Shown piece after piece: positions 9,934-19,516 of a stretch of 54,597 nt of DNA (the stretch's first letter is position 1; each line of letters opens with the position of its first letter). The notes under the pieces are model-generated. The model searched no databases. It worked only from the letters and a program-made list of their open reading frames with translations, and had not been told where the DNA came from. Source of the DNA: Discostella pseudostelligera (Eukaryota > Bacillariophyta > Thalassiosirophyceae > Thalassiosirales > Thalassiosiraceae); contig JALLBK010000193.1 of NCBI GenBank assembly GCA_036940085.1, positions 1-54,597 of the forward strand, in the 5' to 3' direction. Position numbers and translations under genes: made by a program.

Positions 9934-10014
9934 TCTCCCGCCAAATAATCTCAGCCACGTGTAAGCTCTCCCGCCAAATCTCTGCCACGTGTAAGCACAA
10001 GCCTGCCACGTGTC
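9934..10014 (-). promoter_or_regulatory. Tandemly duplicated E2F-like plus G-box module upstream of the P4H-like gene
   Basis: Copy 1 (9934-9966) and copy 2 (9967-9996) each read TCTCCCGCCAAAT, a short spacer, then GCCACGTGTAAGC; copy 2 lacks 3 bp of spacer. A third GCCACGTGT starts at 10005. TCCCGCCAAA is at 9936-9945 and 9969-9978. The array lies about 165-245 bp upstream of the P4H-like start and downstream of the GlnRS stop. TCCCGCCAAA is the reverse complement of an E2F-type site and CACGTG is a G-box; function is inferred. Confidence 0.6.
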
Positions 10015-10146
10015 AGTTACGGCAAGCTTTGCTGGCTGTTGATAGATGATGAGGTCAATCACAAAGTCGTAAGCTGAAAGGGGATCCTACGGAGTGAGGG
10101 GTGCACCTCGAGGAGAAGGAAATGCATGTTATGGTCCTTAATTTTA

Positions 10147-13100
10147 TCAGCCTATCATGCAATCTGTGAGGGATGTCACTTTGACAGGCCCATCACTCGT
10201 CAAGATCTTCCTCACAGTATTATCGTCATCTTGATAGACTGCTTCTCCATTCCCATTCACCCGTAACTTTTCCTTTACTCGATCCCACACCTTCAATGCG
10301 CCTTTGCTCTTTAGCATTACGTCCGGCTCACCAATCGGCAAATCTTCGAACGACAATAGCTCCCCATTTGGCACCGAGGCAGGCACATCTAGCAACTGTA
10401 CAGTTTCATCATCTCCCTCTTTCCCATCGCTTGCGGCCAATAACATTGCCGTACTCTCTATGCCTCTCATTTTAGCTGGTTTCAAATTAGCAATGCATAC
10501 TACCTTTTTATTGATGAGCTCATCGAATGATATTTTCCCGGCGAGGCCTGCCACAACTGTCCGCGGCTCCTGCGGCCTACCGTCTTCGTCGACATCACCA
10601 CAATCTAGTTTGCATACGATCAAGCCATCTGCATCTGGGTGAGGACCTGCCTCGAGGATGGTTCCAGCACGAAGTGCAATGCGCCGTACGTCTTCAACTA
10701 CTGGAGCTTGACCTCCTCCACCGCCACCACCACGATTGTTTGTTTCTCCTCCCTCACTACTTGACTGAGTCTTTGCATTGTTGTCGGCTTTTTTACCATC
10801 GCCACCTGTCGGCAATACATTCCATGCATCTTTCAACGTAACAACTCGGTTGAATACCAAATTACTCACAGTCGACGATGAATCTAATGCATAGTAACCA
10901 CTTCGTTCGAATTGATACGCAAGGTCCGAATGGTAGATTTTTTCACTCGAGCTTGGATTGTTGCGAATTTGAGCAGTCACTTTCAATGCATCGAATGCCA
11001 CGGATGGTTCCACAACAACATTGGTCAACACCTTCAGTGAATCCTTATTGATGTCGGTTGTAAAATCACCACTCTCCTTTCCGGGCTCTTCGACAGTAAA
11101 CAGTCGATCATATTGCATTACTTGACATTTGGCAGCGCTCGTGGCTTCGACCCACTGTATGATTCCCTTGACACGCACTTCACCCTCTGGCGTCGCACCA
11201 GCTCTCGTTTCTGGAAACACCGTACACAATAGCTCCACGGGTTCATTGGTCGATGCATCACGCACTACCTCATCGCATCGAATAACGTAGGCATACTTTA
11301 GACGAACTTTATCACCCGAAAGTAGACGTTTGAAGCCCGCGGGTACTTTGTTATTGTTGTTCGTTCCCTCTGGCCCATCTAAGTCGAAGAAATCACTTCG
11401 TTCGATGTAGACGGATTTACCGAATGGGACGGTTCGATCACCGAGATCCGTTCGTTTGGGATGGCGTGGTATTTCAAATTCTTCAATCGATGAACCTGTT
11501 GGGTATATAATCGATTCAAAATGAAGCAGATTGATAAGTTCGGCCCAATAATGGAAAGCCAGCCATACGCACAGCAAATCTCGCATCGCTACTAACCATC
11601 CCAATTGGTAATCGTCACCTTCAACGGATCCAAAATCGCAAACGCTCGTACACAATTCTCATCCAATACCTCACGTGCACAATCTTCTAATATACTAAAG
11701 TCAATATTCGAATCACTTTTGGATATACCCATTCGCTCACAGAATAACCGAATGGCCGAGGGTGGGACACCACGTCGACGAATGCCAGAGATGGTTGGCA
11801 TGCGTGGGTCGTCCCATCCGGTAACATGCGATTCTTCGACTAGTTTGATTAATTTTCGTTTGGAGAGGACAGTGTATCTGTAAACAAATCGTGTGCCGGA
11901 CAAGAAGTCGACAAAAGCAATGTAAGGTGACATCGTGGACAGAAGAACCCTCCAATGCATGATGTTGTGCCAAAAGAACTCACTTCAAATTCAATCGACT
12001 AAACTCAATCTGGCGTGGAGTACAATCCACAAATCCACCCTTGACCATCCGCTCTGCCACCCAATCATACAGTGGACGATGATCTTCAAATTCCAAAGTA
12101 CACAACGAATGTGTAATCCCCTCGACAGCATCCGCAATCGGATGGGAAAAATCATACATGGGATAAATGCACCATTCGTCTCCAGTGGCTTGATGAGATT
12201 CATGTTTAATACGATACAGTACCGGATCACGTAAATTGAGATTAGGTGAAGCCATATCAATTTTGGCACGTAATACATATTTTCCATCAGGATGTATGCC
12301 CTCTTTCATTTGTTGGAATAGATGCATATTTTCTTCGATGGGTCGATTGCGATATGGACTTTCTTTACCAGGTTCAGTCAATGTTCCACGATACTCTCTC
12401 ATTTCTTCCATGGACAATTCATCAATGTAGGCTTCGCCAGATTGTATGAGGTAGATGGCTGCATTGTAGATGAGATGGAAGTAGTCGGATGTTTTCCGTA
12501 CCGGGCCGTACCATGGACCCATCTCCTCCTCTTTCACACCATCGCCATTATCACCACTTGCATTCTTTTCCTCATCGTTATCCACAACAAATGGTTCCAC
12601 ATCACGTTGGATCCATCGAACATCCTCCAATATACTCTTGACATACTCTTCATCCTCTTTGGATGGGTTGGTATCATCTAGTCGCATATGACATCGTCCA
12701 TTGTACGCACGGGCTACGGCAAAATTAAACGAGACAGCCTTGGCATGCCCCAGGTGTAAATAGCCATTGGGTTCGGGGGGGAAACGGGTGGTGATTGGTG
12801 GTCGATGCTGTTGCTGTTGTTGCGTCGTGGATGTGGCGGTTGTCGATAGCATGGATGCAGTAGTGGCACCGTCTCCATTACTAGCCATGGTAGCACCATC
12901 AGCATCACCATCATCGAGTATCTTGCCATTGGCACCATTCACATCCAACAATCCCACGGGTGTTATTCCAGTATCATTCTCAATAATTTTGGTAATAAAG
13001 TTGGGCGCGTAGGCGAAGGCATGGGATGTTGGCAGACACATCATTGCCGTTGCCGCGATGACGACGATGGTGACGAGGAGTGCACCATGTCTGATGGCGA

Positions 13101-13173
13101 TGTGCTGATCATTCGCCCGATGATGCTGCCGTCGTGGCCTCTTGCTGCGGGGAGTACTATCCATCATCATCAT
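10147..13173 (-). CDS. Glutaminyl-tRNA synthetase with C-terminal EMAPII/Arc1p tRNA-binding domain
   Basis: Minus-strand exons are 11984-13173, 11597-11877 and 10147-11495 (introns of 106 and 101 bp), giving 939 residues. Class I catalytic signatures: [18 protein letters not shown] (HIGH box at 140-143), [16 protein letters not shown], and VLSKRKL as the KMSKS loop across the first splice junction. The PPEPNG version points to GlnRS rather than GluRS. The beta-barrel anticodon domain follows, then a Gly/Ser linker. Residues about 757-939 match EMAPII/Arc1p: [49 protein letters not shown]. The N terminus has a basic stretch, a hydrophobic segment ([16 protein letters not shown]) and HAFAYAP, a plastid-type bipartite leader. 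In-frame ATGs at 12888 and 12852 precede the catalytic domain and could start a cytosolic form. Confidence 0.92.
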
Positions 13174-13652
13174 TAGTTGTTGCTAACCCTATGCATTGGT
13201 AATGATAATAGTTTATGATGAGCTTCTGCTGGTGTTGTGGGGTTGAGCTGTAGGCAGGGCTGACATCATCGCCATGGCGGCGGCGACGGCAGTGACGATG
13301 ACGATGACGATGGCGATGGCGATGGTGGCGGCAAAAGTTCTCGGCAGCAAGCCAATTCCCTTTTTGGCGAAATATTGTACTACCTCCTACCATCGCCAAA
13401 TATGATGTGTGGCTGTGCACTGACGTTCGGATGGTGATTCAACCGTACTTTTAGGTGGCAAACTCGTGACTGTCATGTCCGGAGGATGGCCAGACGACGG
13501 GCAACTCTCCGTCCCCCCTCCATGGAAATCTCTCGCGAGGATTCGAAGAAGGATCTTTTCACCACGCACACACAGCCGCAGCCACAGCATTTCCTATCTC
13601 TACCGATAGACATCATTTTTTTGTTGTTCGAGAAGATAGAAGCATCATCATC
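13174..13652. promoter_or_regulatory. Divergent intergenic region, GlnRS and Hsp110 genes
   Basis: A 479-bp head-to-head gap. TTTGGCGAAA at 13363-13372 is an E2F-like variant. TTCGAGAA at 13627-13634, 18 bp before the Hsp110 ATG, fits a minimal heat-shock element (TTCnnGAA); since 8-bp matches are common, this is weak. No ORF is supported. Confidence 0.4.
13293..13329 (+). repeat. (GAYGAT/GATGGC)n simple repeat
   Basis: About six imperfect hexamer units of GACGAT grading into GATGGC. A low-complexity stretch in the GlnRS/Hsp110 shared region; no function suggested. Confidence 0.75.
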
Positions 13653-16359
13653 ATGTCCGTCGTAGGAATCGACTTTGGAGCCAAGCATAGTGTCATTGCC
13701 GCCGCGGGGCGGGGTGGCGTCGATGTCATTCTCAATGGCAATTCGCAGCGTCTCAATCCGTAAGTAAGAAGAAGTGTGTGTGCAGCATTGTTGTCGATCT
13801 TCCACCACCGTCGCCGTTCGCATTGGCTCGGCTCTTGCCGGTCTGAATGATCATTCTCTCCCTATGTCCATTGCTGGCGCACTCTCTCACACGTATTTCT
13901 AAATTCTCTTATCTTTCTCCATGTCTCTCTCAAATAATTGCAATTTCACTCACAGCAACATGGTCGGGTTCGACACCTCCCGATCCATGGGCGAGGCCGC
14001 CTCCTCCACGGCCTTATCCAACTACAAAAACACCATCACGTTCATGAAACGCCTGGTAGGATTAGCCTACGACGATCCACGTGCTCAAAATGAAATGAAA
14101 AAGGTGGCCTACACATGCGTTCCCTACCCCCATCCTGGCAATGGTCCGGATGGGATTGCAGTCCAAGTGGAATGTGGGGGTGAGACCAAGATACTACCCA
14201 TTGAAGCCGTGGCTGGTATGATGGTCAAGCATATGGGACTCATTGCTGCGGAGAAGGTGGCATCGGAATCATCGTCTATGGGTGGTGGATCACGTGATTT
14301 GAATGAATACTTTCCTAGGGATTGGGTAGTTGGCGTGCCAGGCTACTATACCGATGCGCAACGTCGTGCATTTTTGGCGGGATGTGAAATGGCAGGTGTC
14401 AAGGGAATTCAACGTCTCATGAATGAACATACGGCGGTGGCATTGGCCTATGGTATATTCAAGGATATACGTAAGGAATTTACTGTCGAGAAGCCGACGC
14501 ATGTTATGTTTGTGGATATGGGATCTACTTCGTACAGTGTGGCAATTGTGGACTTTCAACCGGGAAAGTTGGTGGTGAAATCGGCACAGTATGATGCTGA
14601 TTTGGGTGGATATGCCTTTGATACGGTCATTGCCGAGTGGATTGCTACCAAGTTTGAAGAAAAGTACAAGGGCAAACTAAGTGGCAATCCACGCAACAAT
14701 GCCAAGGTCATGTTGAAATTATATGCTGCCGCCGAGAAGGCCAAGCAAACGCTAAGTCCAGTGGGGGTGAATGAGGCAAGGATTAATTTGGAGAGTTTAA
14801 TGGATGATCATGATTTTAGTATTAGTCTCATGGCGGATGAGTATAAGGCCATGTGTGCCCCTCTGTTGGCAAGATTGGCGGGTCCGATTGAACGTGCCTT
14901 GGAGGAGGCCAAGTTGAAGAGTGGGGATTTGACCTCGATTGAGATTGTGGGAGGTGCGACGCGCGTGGGGAGTGTGAAAGAGACATTGTCGAAGATTTTG
15001 GGATTGGATATGAATGCGGTGAATAATGGGTTGTCCACTACCATGAATGCCGATGAGGCCGTAGCGCGTGGATGTGCCTTGCAGAGTGCGATTTTGAGCC
15101 CACGGTTCAAGGTGTTGCCGTATGAAGTGATTGAGTATCAGCCATTCCCGATTAAGATTGAATGGGATGGGACGAGTAGTGCCACGCAGGAGATGGAGGT
15201 GGATGGAGCCGACGGCGAGGCGGCACCACAGCCTACCTCGACGAATTCCGTGGTCATGTTTGAACGTGGGTGCAACTTCCCAATTGTTCGGAGGGTAACG
15301 TTGAAGAGATCGGGGAAGTTTACCGTCGATGCTCGATACAATGACGAAGATGGGTTAGGCGCCAACAAGAGCATTGCCACCTTTCACATTCATGCTCCTA
15401 CCAGTACTGAGTGCAAGGTCCGTGTGAATGTCAAGCTTGACATTCATGGTGCGTTGTCGTTAAGTTCGGCACAGATGGTTGAAGAGATTATCGAGGAGAA
15501 GTTGGAGGAGGGGGTGGAGGCCAAGGCTCCCGAGGAGGATGGTGGGGAGGCCAAAGTGACTGTGGACTCGAACATGGTGAAGAAACCGAAGTTGAAGAAA
15601 ACGAGTCTGGCATTCACCACCGTTCGACCTCTCGATTGGACCGAGGCGGAGTTGCAAAAGGAGATTGAAGTCGAGGTGGCCATGACCAATGCCGATCGGG
15701 TTGTTCGGGAGACATCCGATGCACGGAATGAGCTGGAATCGTACATTTACGATATGCGCGATAAGATTGTGTCCGAATCGCAGTTGGCTCCGTACGCTAC
15801 CGACAGTGAGAAGGCAACCTTCCCCACCATGCTCGAGACATACGAAAATTGGCTGTACGAGGAAGGATTCGATGCCAACAAATCGGTCTATGTCAAGAAG
15901 CTTGATGAGTTGAAAAAGGTTGGCAACCTCATTGAGAATCGTCAGTATGAGGCACGAACTCGTCCCAATGCCATGTCAACGTTGCAAAAGACTGTCGAGA
16001 AGTACACGTCGTGGCTCAACACGAGCAGCGGAGATGAGAATTATGATCACATTACCGATGAAGAGCGTGCTACCTGTTCGGACAAGACCGATACGACGAG
16101 TGCTTGGATGTATGATATGTTGGATAAGCAGGGAGGGTTGGCGGCCAATGCTGATCCCGTGGTTACCGTTGAGCAGATCTTTAGCAAGAATAAGGAGTTG
16201 AATGATGTTGTGAGCCCCATTATGCACAAACCCAAGCCGGCGCCCAAGGCGGAGGAGAAGAAGCAGGAGGAGCAAGCCACAGAGGAGCAGAAGAAGGAGG
16301 AAAGCAGCGGTGCAAGTGAACCCATGGATACATCGGAGCCCATGGAAGAGGGATCGTAG
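13653..16359 (+). CDS. Hsp110/Sse1-type Hsp70-family chaperone
   Basis: Exons are 13653-13759 and 13956-16359. The first exon encodes MSVVGIDFGAKHSVIAAA, the nucleotide-binding phosphate-1 loop, and the 196-bp GTAAGT-CAG intron joins it to NMVGFD. The protein has 836 residues, the right size for Hsp110, which is longer than canonical Hsp70. Other signatures: SNYKNTITFMKRLVGL, GVPGYYTDAQRRAFL, NEHTAVALAYGI, FVDMGSTSYSVAIVDF and EIVGGATRVGSVKE. The substrate domain has the extended acidic loop and a C-terminal Lys/Glu tail ending EPMDTSEPMEEGS, not EEVD. Hsp110s are nucleotide-exchange factors for cytosolic Hsp70 and hold aggregating proteins. Probably cytosolic. Confidence 0.93.
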
Positions 16360-16768
16360 ACAGAGAGATTTATGAGTGCAGGAATATAGTCTTGTATAGT
16401 GCAAGAGGGTAGGAGGAGATGTAGGGACGGGTTGAGATAGCTCGACTATTACTAAGTACGATATTCGTTGATGACAAAGTGTTCCTGAATGCCTACTTTC
16501 CATACTCGTTGGTTGGAAATCATCAAACCTTAGTTGAAAATTTGACTTATCTAGCATCACCCTCATGATGGTATATCAATCCAGCAAGTTCGTACTAAGT
16601 TCGGTAGATAATTCATGATAAAAGCGATACGATGACGATAGATAGTGTGACGGACTTCGTCATGGTAAGAGTTCATTCATTTTCATGCATGCCGCCGCCT
16701 CCACCTCCACCTCCGCCTACTTACCTCGACAGCACTTGCCAAGCCGCTGCTAATACAAGCCGTAGACG
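16360..16768. other. Intergenic region before the K+ channel gene
   Basis: A 409-bp gap with a (CCGCCT/CCACCT)n pyrimidine-rich stretch at about 16690-16720. I see no gene or RNA. The stretch lies just upstream of the channel ATG and could be 5' UTR. Confidence 0.4.
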
Positions 16769-19177
16769 ATGGTGGAAGCCGGATTGGAAGACGACCGGGG
16801 CGACCGGGGACGCCCAGAGGTAGCGGTGACAGCTCAGGATGATGTCCGTTCTGGTGATGACGACGTGGCTGATCGCAGTGCAACAACTTCTCCTTCTCCC
16901 GCTGCCGCTTCCGCTGCTCCTGAAAATGACACAAACCGATTATTTAGCATAGACGATGAATCTACCTCGGAAGACGGAATGGACGTTCAGCCTATCGATG
17001 ACGATGATGCTGAGCAGTCTGGTGATCTCGGCAGTGCGGTGGAGTCTAGTGAGGCGTCAGTGGCGGGGTCAATCAAGTCAGCACAAGCACAAGATGTGAG
17101 AACAAACCCAGCAGAGAGGGACAAGATAAAATCAGGGGACAGGGCAAAAGCAAAAGCACCAACAGCAGCAGTAGCCAGAGAAGCAGAAGAAGCAAATGAC
17201 AATATCCCATCTCCACCACCTAGACTCAAGAAAGACAAAGCAGCCAATGACAAACCGACACCACAGTCGGTGCTTCCGCCACCTGCCGAACTACATAAAT
17301 CCAAATCAACTGATGGTGAAGCTGAATTCGGCCCATTTGTGGAGTCAGATGTTACTTCGGATTGGAATCCATTTGGTAATAGAGATGATACTGATGATGT
17401 ACAGGCAACTAACCAGCCATTTTCACTCATAGCCGAAGACGAGCTCGACAATCTCCGGAAAGCAATTGATTCCGAGTATGAAATAGCACTAGAAGATCAC
17501 GAAATATCCTGGAAAGCTCGATACGGCGCAACCCGACTATCATTCGTTCTATCACTCCTACTCATGCTACTCTATCTTTGGCTCGGTTGCATGTTTTACC
17601 GATCGGAGGCCGGGTGGTCCATTCGAGATGCCTTGCTATTCACAGTCTACACGGTTACCACTGTGGGATATGGTGGTCCACAAATTATTCCCAACACTGC
17701 GGCATTTCATGCATTTACCAGTCTATATGTATTGGTAGGAATTTCCCTCGTGACTGTATTGGCGGCACATACCTATCAATTGGTGACATTGGAGGCGTCG
17801 AAAATTAGGTCAACTCCACTGGGACGACGACAGCAGCAGGCACAAAATAATGGCCAGTCGGGTTCATCGAATGAATCATCTGGACAGGATACATTGACGA
17901 GAGAGATTGATAAGTATAGGCATCAATTCATGAACGAGCTAGAAGACCTGGTGCGCGAACGGCCTATGTTGTCGAAAATGAAGGATAGAATCAAGGAGTT
18001 CCGAGTGTATTTGCGCACAACCAAGACCGGAGGAGTGCTGAGTGTGGCATTTCCATGCCTTGGGATGATATTTCTGGGAGCCATTGTGGTCGGAACGATT
18101 GAAGAGTGGACTCCATTAGCATCGGTATACTGGAGCATTGTGACCTTGACTACTGTGGGGTATGGAGATTACGTCCCTACCAAGAACTCGTCCATCTTGT
18201 TTTGCACAGTATTCTTCATCCCCTCGTCGTTGTTCTTCATGTCGTTTCTGTTGGCACATGTTGCGAAATCTTACATCCGGTTGCATGCGGTGCATGTAAC
18301 TCATTTAGAAAAGAAGATACGACGAGATAATGAGCGTCGTCGAGCGGAGATGAATCGATCGGAAATGGCAAAACGTAATGCAGATGCAAATTCATCGGTG
18401 GACGTGGACGAATCATCCAAAGGAGGGTCATCTGGAGCAATAGAAGAAAACATGGAAAAGGGCTTTACAACAATTATCAGCTACACAGAAGATGACACAA
18501 AAAGCAGTGGCCTTTTCGGTGACCAGGCCGGGAATATTCACGATATTGGCAGCAACAATGATCCTCTATCGGAAAGTTCACCGGCACTGAGGTATAGAAA
18601 ATCTGTGCTTCGGAATAAGGAGTCGTCGGCGCATGGTGGTCGACCGGTGACCTTTGCAGAGGCTCATCAATCACTGAACCGACAATCACAGTCTTCATCT
18701 GCTCCATTGGACGACTTGTCGAATGAAAGTAGCTCTCATGGTGCTACCAGACCATCGCTCGACGTTAGATTGCGCGTGCAGTGTAGAATTGCACGGATCA
18801 TTGCCGATGAGGTTGCTGGATATCAAACTGGTGTTATCATAAAGGGTCTCACAGTCAGTTTAACACTTGGTTCTCTTCGTGATACAGCAGAGAAATGGAA
18901 GATACCTCCACAAGCATGGAAGGCGTTTCGAGCGGTGGCCTTTCGGTCGTTGCTCTTTGTCGGTGAACGCCAACTGATATGTGATGGAGCGGATGCACTC
19001 TTACAGTTGAATGTCGTTGAATTTCATCAAATATTCTCTCCAATGCTTGCGGCTATGGGAGATGCAGGTTGTATGATATCCTGGTTAGCTTCGACAGACG
19101 TTCTTGCGGATGTGGAGTTGAGAGGCGGAACAAAATTTGGGCTGAAAAAGCCAGTCTTTAATGGAACTCTTGCTTAA
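16769..19177 (+). CDS. Two-pore-domain potassium channel
   Basis: A single exon of 802 residues. A disordered, acidic, Ala/Pro-rich N terminus of about 220 residues precedes two TM-pore-TM units. Unit 1 has RLSFVLSLLLMLLYLWLGC, pore TVYTVTTVGYGG (filter T298-G303), then SLYVLVGISLVTVLAAHTY. Unit 2 has LGMIFLGAIVVGTI, pore SIVTLTTVGYGD (filter T462-D467), then FFIPSSLFFMSFLLAHVA. Two K+-selective filters in one chain define the TPK/K2P class. A charged linker of about 100 residues separates the units. The C-terminal 300 residues have no EF-hand that I can see, unlike plant TPKs. They end in a compact region (about 665-785) with a helical WKIPPQAWKAFRAVAF stretch that I do not recognise. Membrane compartment unknown. 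Confidence 0.9.
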   Translation: MVEAGLEDDRGDRGRPEVAVTAQDDVRSGDDDVADRSATTSPSPAAASAAPENDTNRLFSIDDESTSEDGMDVQPIDDDDAEQSGDLGSAVESSEASVAGSIKSAQAQDVRTNPAERDKIKSGDRAKAKAPTAAVAREAEEANDNIPSPPPRLKKDKAANDKPTPQSVLPPPAELHKSKSTDGEAEFGPFVESDVTSDWNPFGNRDDTDDVQATNQPFSLIAEDELDNLRKAIDSEYEIALEDHEISWKARYGATRLSFVLSLLLMLLYLWLGCMFYRSEAGWSIRDALLFTVYTVTTVGYGGPQIIPNTAAFHAFTSLYVLVGISLVTVLAAHTYQLVTLEASKIRSTPLGRRQQQAQNNGQSGSSNESSGQDTLTREIDKYRHQFMNELEDLVRERPMLSKMKDRIKEFRVYLRTTKTGGVLSVAFPCLGMIFLGAIVVGTIEEWTPLASVYWSIVTLTTVGYGDYVPTKNSSILFCTVFFIPSSLFFMSFLLAHVAKSYIRLHAVHVTHLEKKIRRDNERRRAEMNRSEMAKRNADANSSVDVDESSKGGSSGAIEENMEKGFTTIISYTEDDTKSSGLFGDQAGNIHDIGSNNDPLSESSPALRYRKSVLRNKESSAHGGRPVTFAEAHQSLNRQSQSSSAPLDDLSNESSSHGATRPSLDVRLRVQCRIARIIADEVAGYQTGVIIKGLTVSLTLGSLRDTAEKWKIPPQAWKAFRAVAFRSLLFVGERQLICDGADALLQLNVVEFHQIFSPMLAAMGDAGCMISWLASTDVLADVELRGGTKFGLKKPVFNGTLA

Positions 19178-19516
19178 ATAATCAATGTTTCATCACCCAG
19201 ACCCGCATAGTTCATTAAAGATCCACATTGAGCACCCATCAACCTGCAGTACGATAGCAGAGAATGGTGTGTAAACTGGTGCTCCAAATCAACATTGTTA
19301 GGGAGAGCTTCATTAACTCCTTGGTTCAGTCTGTCCGTCGTTCTGCACTCCTATCACCTAGTGTACTCATCAGTCTGTCCGCTTGCCGGTGCCGGCTTCG
19401 CTGCCACACCCACATTCAATCAGCCTTCCTTTGTAGGTGGAGTAGTAGTAGTAGTACCCCTCACCGCTGCTGAGAGAAGATAATCTAATCAAGATCAAGG
19501 ATAAAGACAAAGTAGG
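19178..19516. other. Intergenic region before the HECT ligase gene
   Basis: A 339-bp gap. The octamer CAGTCTGTCCG occurs at about 19328 and 19371. Nothing else supported. Confidence 0.35.

Noticed and set aside
15976..16566. 196-residue open frame on the - strand
   Set aside because: Mostly antisense to the Lys/Glu-rich Hsp110 tail (Leu runs are reversed Lys/Glu codons).
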